A stretch of 6,856 nt of DNA, taken from GWB1-38-13 sp964488535 (lineage in GTDB: Bacteria; Patescibacteriota; Microgenomatia; UBA8517). The DNA lies in the NCBI GenBank assembly GCA_964488535.1, contig CAZAUT010000028.1:1-6856 (forward strand), written 5' to 3'. A program made the position numbers and the translations under genes. The notes beneath the pieces are model-generated. The model made no database searches. It was given only the letters and a program-made list of their open reading frames with translations, and had not been told where the DNA came from. How positions within the stretch are numbered: position 1 is the first letter of the stretch; each line of letters opens with the position of its first letter. Below, piece by piece: positions 5,519-6,856 of this stretch.

Positions 5519-5599
5519 CCCACCCCTCGCCGCCTTACTCAATCGCTCAATCACTTAATCACTTAATCACCTTTTCTCCCACCCCTCGCCCCCTTGCTC
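5519..5599. repeat. C-rich 22-bp direct repeat enclosing a period-8 array
   Basis: CCCACCCCTCGCC occurs at 5519-5531 and 5578-5590; extended to 22 bp (5519-5540 and 5578-5599) the copies differ at two positions. Between them lie four 8-mers: AATCGCTC, AATCACTT, AATCACTT and AATCACCT (5541-5572). The block lies just upstream of the promoter of the rightward gene. Confidence 0.85.
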
Positions 5600-5624
5600 T
5601 TTCTGGCTAAAACGGTACAATTGG

Positions 5625-5633
5625 TGGTATAAT
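5625..5633 (+). promoter_or_regulatory. Extended -10 promoter, near-leaderless start
   Basis: TGGTATAAT is a perfect extended -10 (TG, one base, then TATAAT at 5628-5633). A transcript starting about 7 nt downstream, near 5640, would begin within a few bases of the ATG at 5643, so the mRNA would be essentially leaderless; there is no Shine-Dalgarno in front of that ATG. The -35 position for a 17-nt spacer (5605-5610, GGCTAA) is a poor match, which is acceptable for extended -10 promoters. The start site is inferred. Confidence 0.75.
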
Positions 5634-5642
5634 TCGACATCT

Positions 5643-6856
5643 ATGGAAGATAGATTTGACGGAGAAGTTAGGGGTGGAAGACCAGACAAATTAAGTAAGT
5701 GGGTTTTTGAGGGCGAAATGGTGGAGTATAAAAAACTGGAGACCCAAAACCCCGCCCTGTTTCAATTGGTGAGAGAATTGGCCCGAAGAAAAGAGGAATT
5801 GACACCTGTCGATAAGCTGGTGGATTATTATGACCAGCTTGAAAAAATGGCAAACGAAGGACTGGCGACCGACGACGAAGTTGTTCCTTATTTGGACAGA
5901 ATAACAAGGAGAGTTGAGTCGTTGTCCGAGAGTGGTAAGTTTGATTTATCAAAACTAAACGAAGAAGAACAATACGGGTATATTAACGAAGTTCTTAACA
6001 GAATTGAGGCTCAAAACTTGGACACACAGCATGATGTATCCATTTCTCACGAAGTCACTCAACTCAAGGACATGTTGGTTCGTCTTCCAGAAAAGTTGCA
6101 AAGAGAGGTAAAAGTAAGATTGGCCCTCCACGACTCTTCAGAGCTTATAAAACAAGCCGATGGTTGGATTGACAGACCAGATAGGGTTGGATACGGATTC
6201 AGATTAGGGCAGGCGTTTGCCGAAGCGAACAGGAGAGGGCATGGCGTTGACGCACTTGTGGTTCAGTCAATGTTAAGTTCAGATGAAGATGACCGCCTTG
6301 TTGGGCTCAAGACACACGATGCGTGGGACAGATTACAAGATGCGGTCTTTGATTACACAGGACATATAGAGAGCGTAAACGAAATTCTTATTAGGGATCG
6401 GTTTTCGAAACCTGCTGCCGTCATTGATAGGCTGTTACACACCCTTGTGAACACTGGCTATGATGTTGACATGGTTTATGCAGAAGACCCGTGGATTGGG
6501 GAAAATTTTCAAAAAGAAGATTTACAAGGCTTGTTTTTAACAAAAGACACAGAAATACGTGACGACGAACGTGCACTTGGGCTTGTTAAGACAAATTATT
6601 GGATTGATTCGAACGACGAAAGAAAGGCGGCCGTGAGAGAATTGTTAATTTATAAAATTGCCAGCGATAACGGTAGAATTGGAGAGGCGGGTTTAATCGA
6701 TGAAGATTTTACAAAAGCTGAAAAAGCTCTTCAGTTGTCTGAAAAACTTGCAATTGCAACTCTTGAAACTTCCGTTTTTAACCAAACAGCGTTTACAGGT
6801 AACGACGAGCTGGCAGAGATCATCCCTGACTACGATGCCCTCATCGTGCGCGGGCG
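5643..6856 (+). CDS. Unrecognised acidic cytoplasmic protein, N-terminal 404 codons (open at window end)
   Basis: An uninterrupted rightward frame runs from ATG 5643 to the window edge, 404 codons plus 2 nt with no stop. It begins MEDRFDGEVRGGRPDKLSKW. It has no signal peptide, no evident membrane segment, no Walker motif and no metal-binding cluster that I can see. It is rich in Asp, Glu, Lys and Arg and looks mainly helical, with charged amphipathic stretches such as LVRELARRKEELTPVDKLVD (42-61). Near the edge is KALQLSEKLAIATLETSVFN. The length without a stop, the sensible codon use and a promoter placed just upstream make it a real gene. It is transcribed away from the T4SS series and so is a separate unit. 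I do not recognise the family; it may be lineage-restricted. The shorter reading frame on the opposite strand at 5668-5952 is its shadow. Confidence 0.85.
   Translation, partial: MEDRFDGEVRGGRPDKLSKWVFEGEMVEYKKLETQNPALFQLVRELARRKEELTPVDKLVDYYDQLEKMANEGLATDDEVVPYLDRITRRVESLSESGKFDLSKLNEEEQYGYINEVLNRIEAQNLDTQHDVSISHEVTQLKDMLVRLPEKLQREVKVRLALHDSSELIKQADGWIDRPDRVGYGFRLGQAFAEANRRGHGVDALVVQSMLSSDEDDRLVGLKTHDAWDRLQDAVFDYTGHIESVNEILIRDRFSKPAAVIDRLLHTLVNTGYDVDMVYAEDPWIGENFQKEDLQGLFLTKDTEIRDDERALGLVKTNYWIDSNDERKAAVRELLIYKIASDNGRIGEAGLIDEDFTKAEKALQLSEKLAIATLETSVFNQTAFTGNDELAEIIPDYDALIVRG

Larger units (their letters stand above)
5063..5642. other. Divergent intergenic region made of short-period repeats; no gene
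   Basis: No convincing reading frame, tRNA or rRNA is visible. Almost the whole stretch consists of period-7 or period-8 degenerate arrays and C-rich direct repeats, listed separately, and it ends in the extended -10 promoter of the rightward gene. No strong minus-strand promoter for the T4SS series was found: TATAGT (complement of 5063-5068) is the best -10 and lacks a matching -35. TCGGCGGGCTTTTT (5086-5099) looks like the distal half of a terminator without its proximal arm. Confidence 0.75.

Noticed and set aside
5118..5572. CRISPR array
   Set aside because: Repeat units are only 7-8 bp and directly abutting with no unique spacers of about 30 bp, and no cas gene is present.
5063..5642. 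Replication or transfer origin
   Set aside because: There are repeats and AT-rich patches but no DnaA-box cluster, relaxase gene or recognisable nick site; the repeats are of the same kind as those in the operon gaps.
5668..5952. Minus-strand 94-aa frame
   Set aside because: It is antisense to the long rightward gene and rich in Pro, Arg and Ser, as typical for a shadow frame.

Overview
The window looks like a chromosomal segment from a Candidate Phyla Radiation (Patescibacteria) bacterium, most likely of the Microgenomates type. The reasons are a minimal type IV secretion (T4SS) gene set of the Gram-positive/CPR style (PrgI, TraC-like, VirB4, membrane protein), a PrgI protein with a carboxypeptidase-regulatory-like tail, a four-helix-bundle (S23/IVP family) gene, a near-leaderless gene behind an extended -10 promoter, and intergenic DNA full of short degenerate repeats. 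TAA, TAG and TGA all end genes, so the standard bacterial code fits. The lineage is inferred from gene style; no marker gene is present.

Positions 1-5024 carry one leftward (minus-strand) gene series. In transcription order these are a 122-aa four-helix-bundle protein (5024-4656), a 381-aa PrgI-family membrane protein with a C-terminal beta-sandwich-like domain (4601-3456), a 220-aa TraC-like/VirB4 N-domain-like protein (3291-2629), a 679-aa VirB4 ATPase (2477-438), and, 3 nt after the VirB4 stop, the N-terminal 144 codons of a multi-membrane-segment protein that leaves the window (434 to edge). VirB4 should power substrate movement or pilus biogenesis, PrgI should be a membrane partner (VirB3-like), and the last gene is probably a membrane-anchored channel or wall-remodelling component. 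The coupling protein (VirD4/TraG) and relaxase are not in view.

Every gap in this series is filled with arrays of a degenerate 8-mer (core AGAGTNNA or its complement). An array ends 5-7 nt before each of the four complete minus-strand ATGs. The four-helix-bundle gene lies exactly between a purine-strand array and a pyrimidine-strand array. These arrays, and their phasing with the start codons, are the most interesting feature of the window.

Positions 5025-5642 are a divergent intergenic region with no gene that I can support. It is a mosaic of different period-7 and period-8 arrays plus C-rich direct repeats. At 5625-5633 a perfect extended -10 (TGGTATAAT) lies a few bases ahead of an unlisted rightward reading frame that starts at 5643 and stays open to the window end (404 codons). 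That protein is acidic, soluble-looking and unrecognised.
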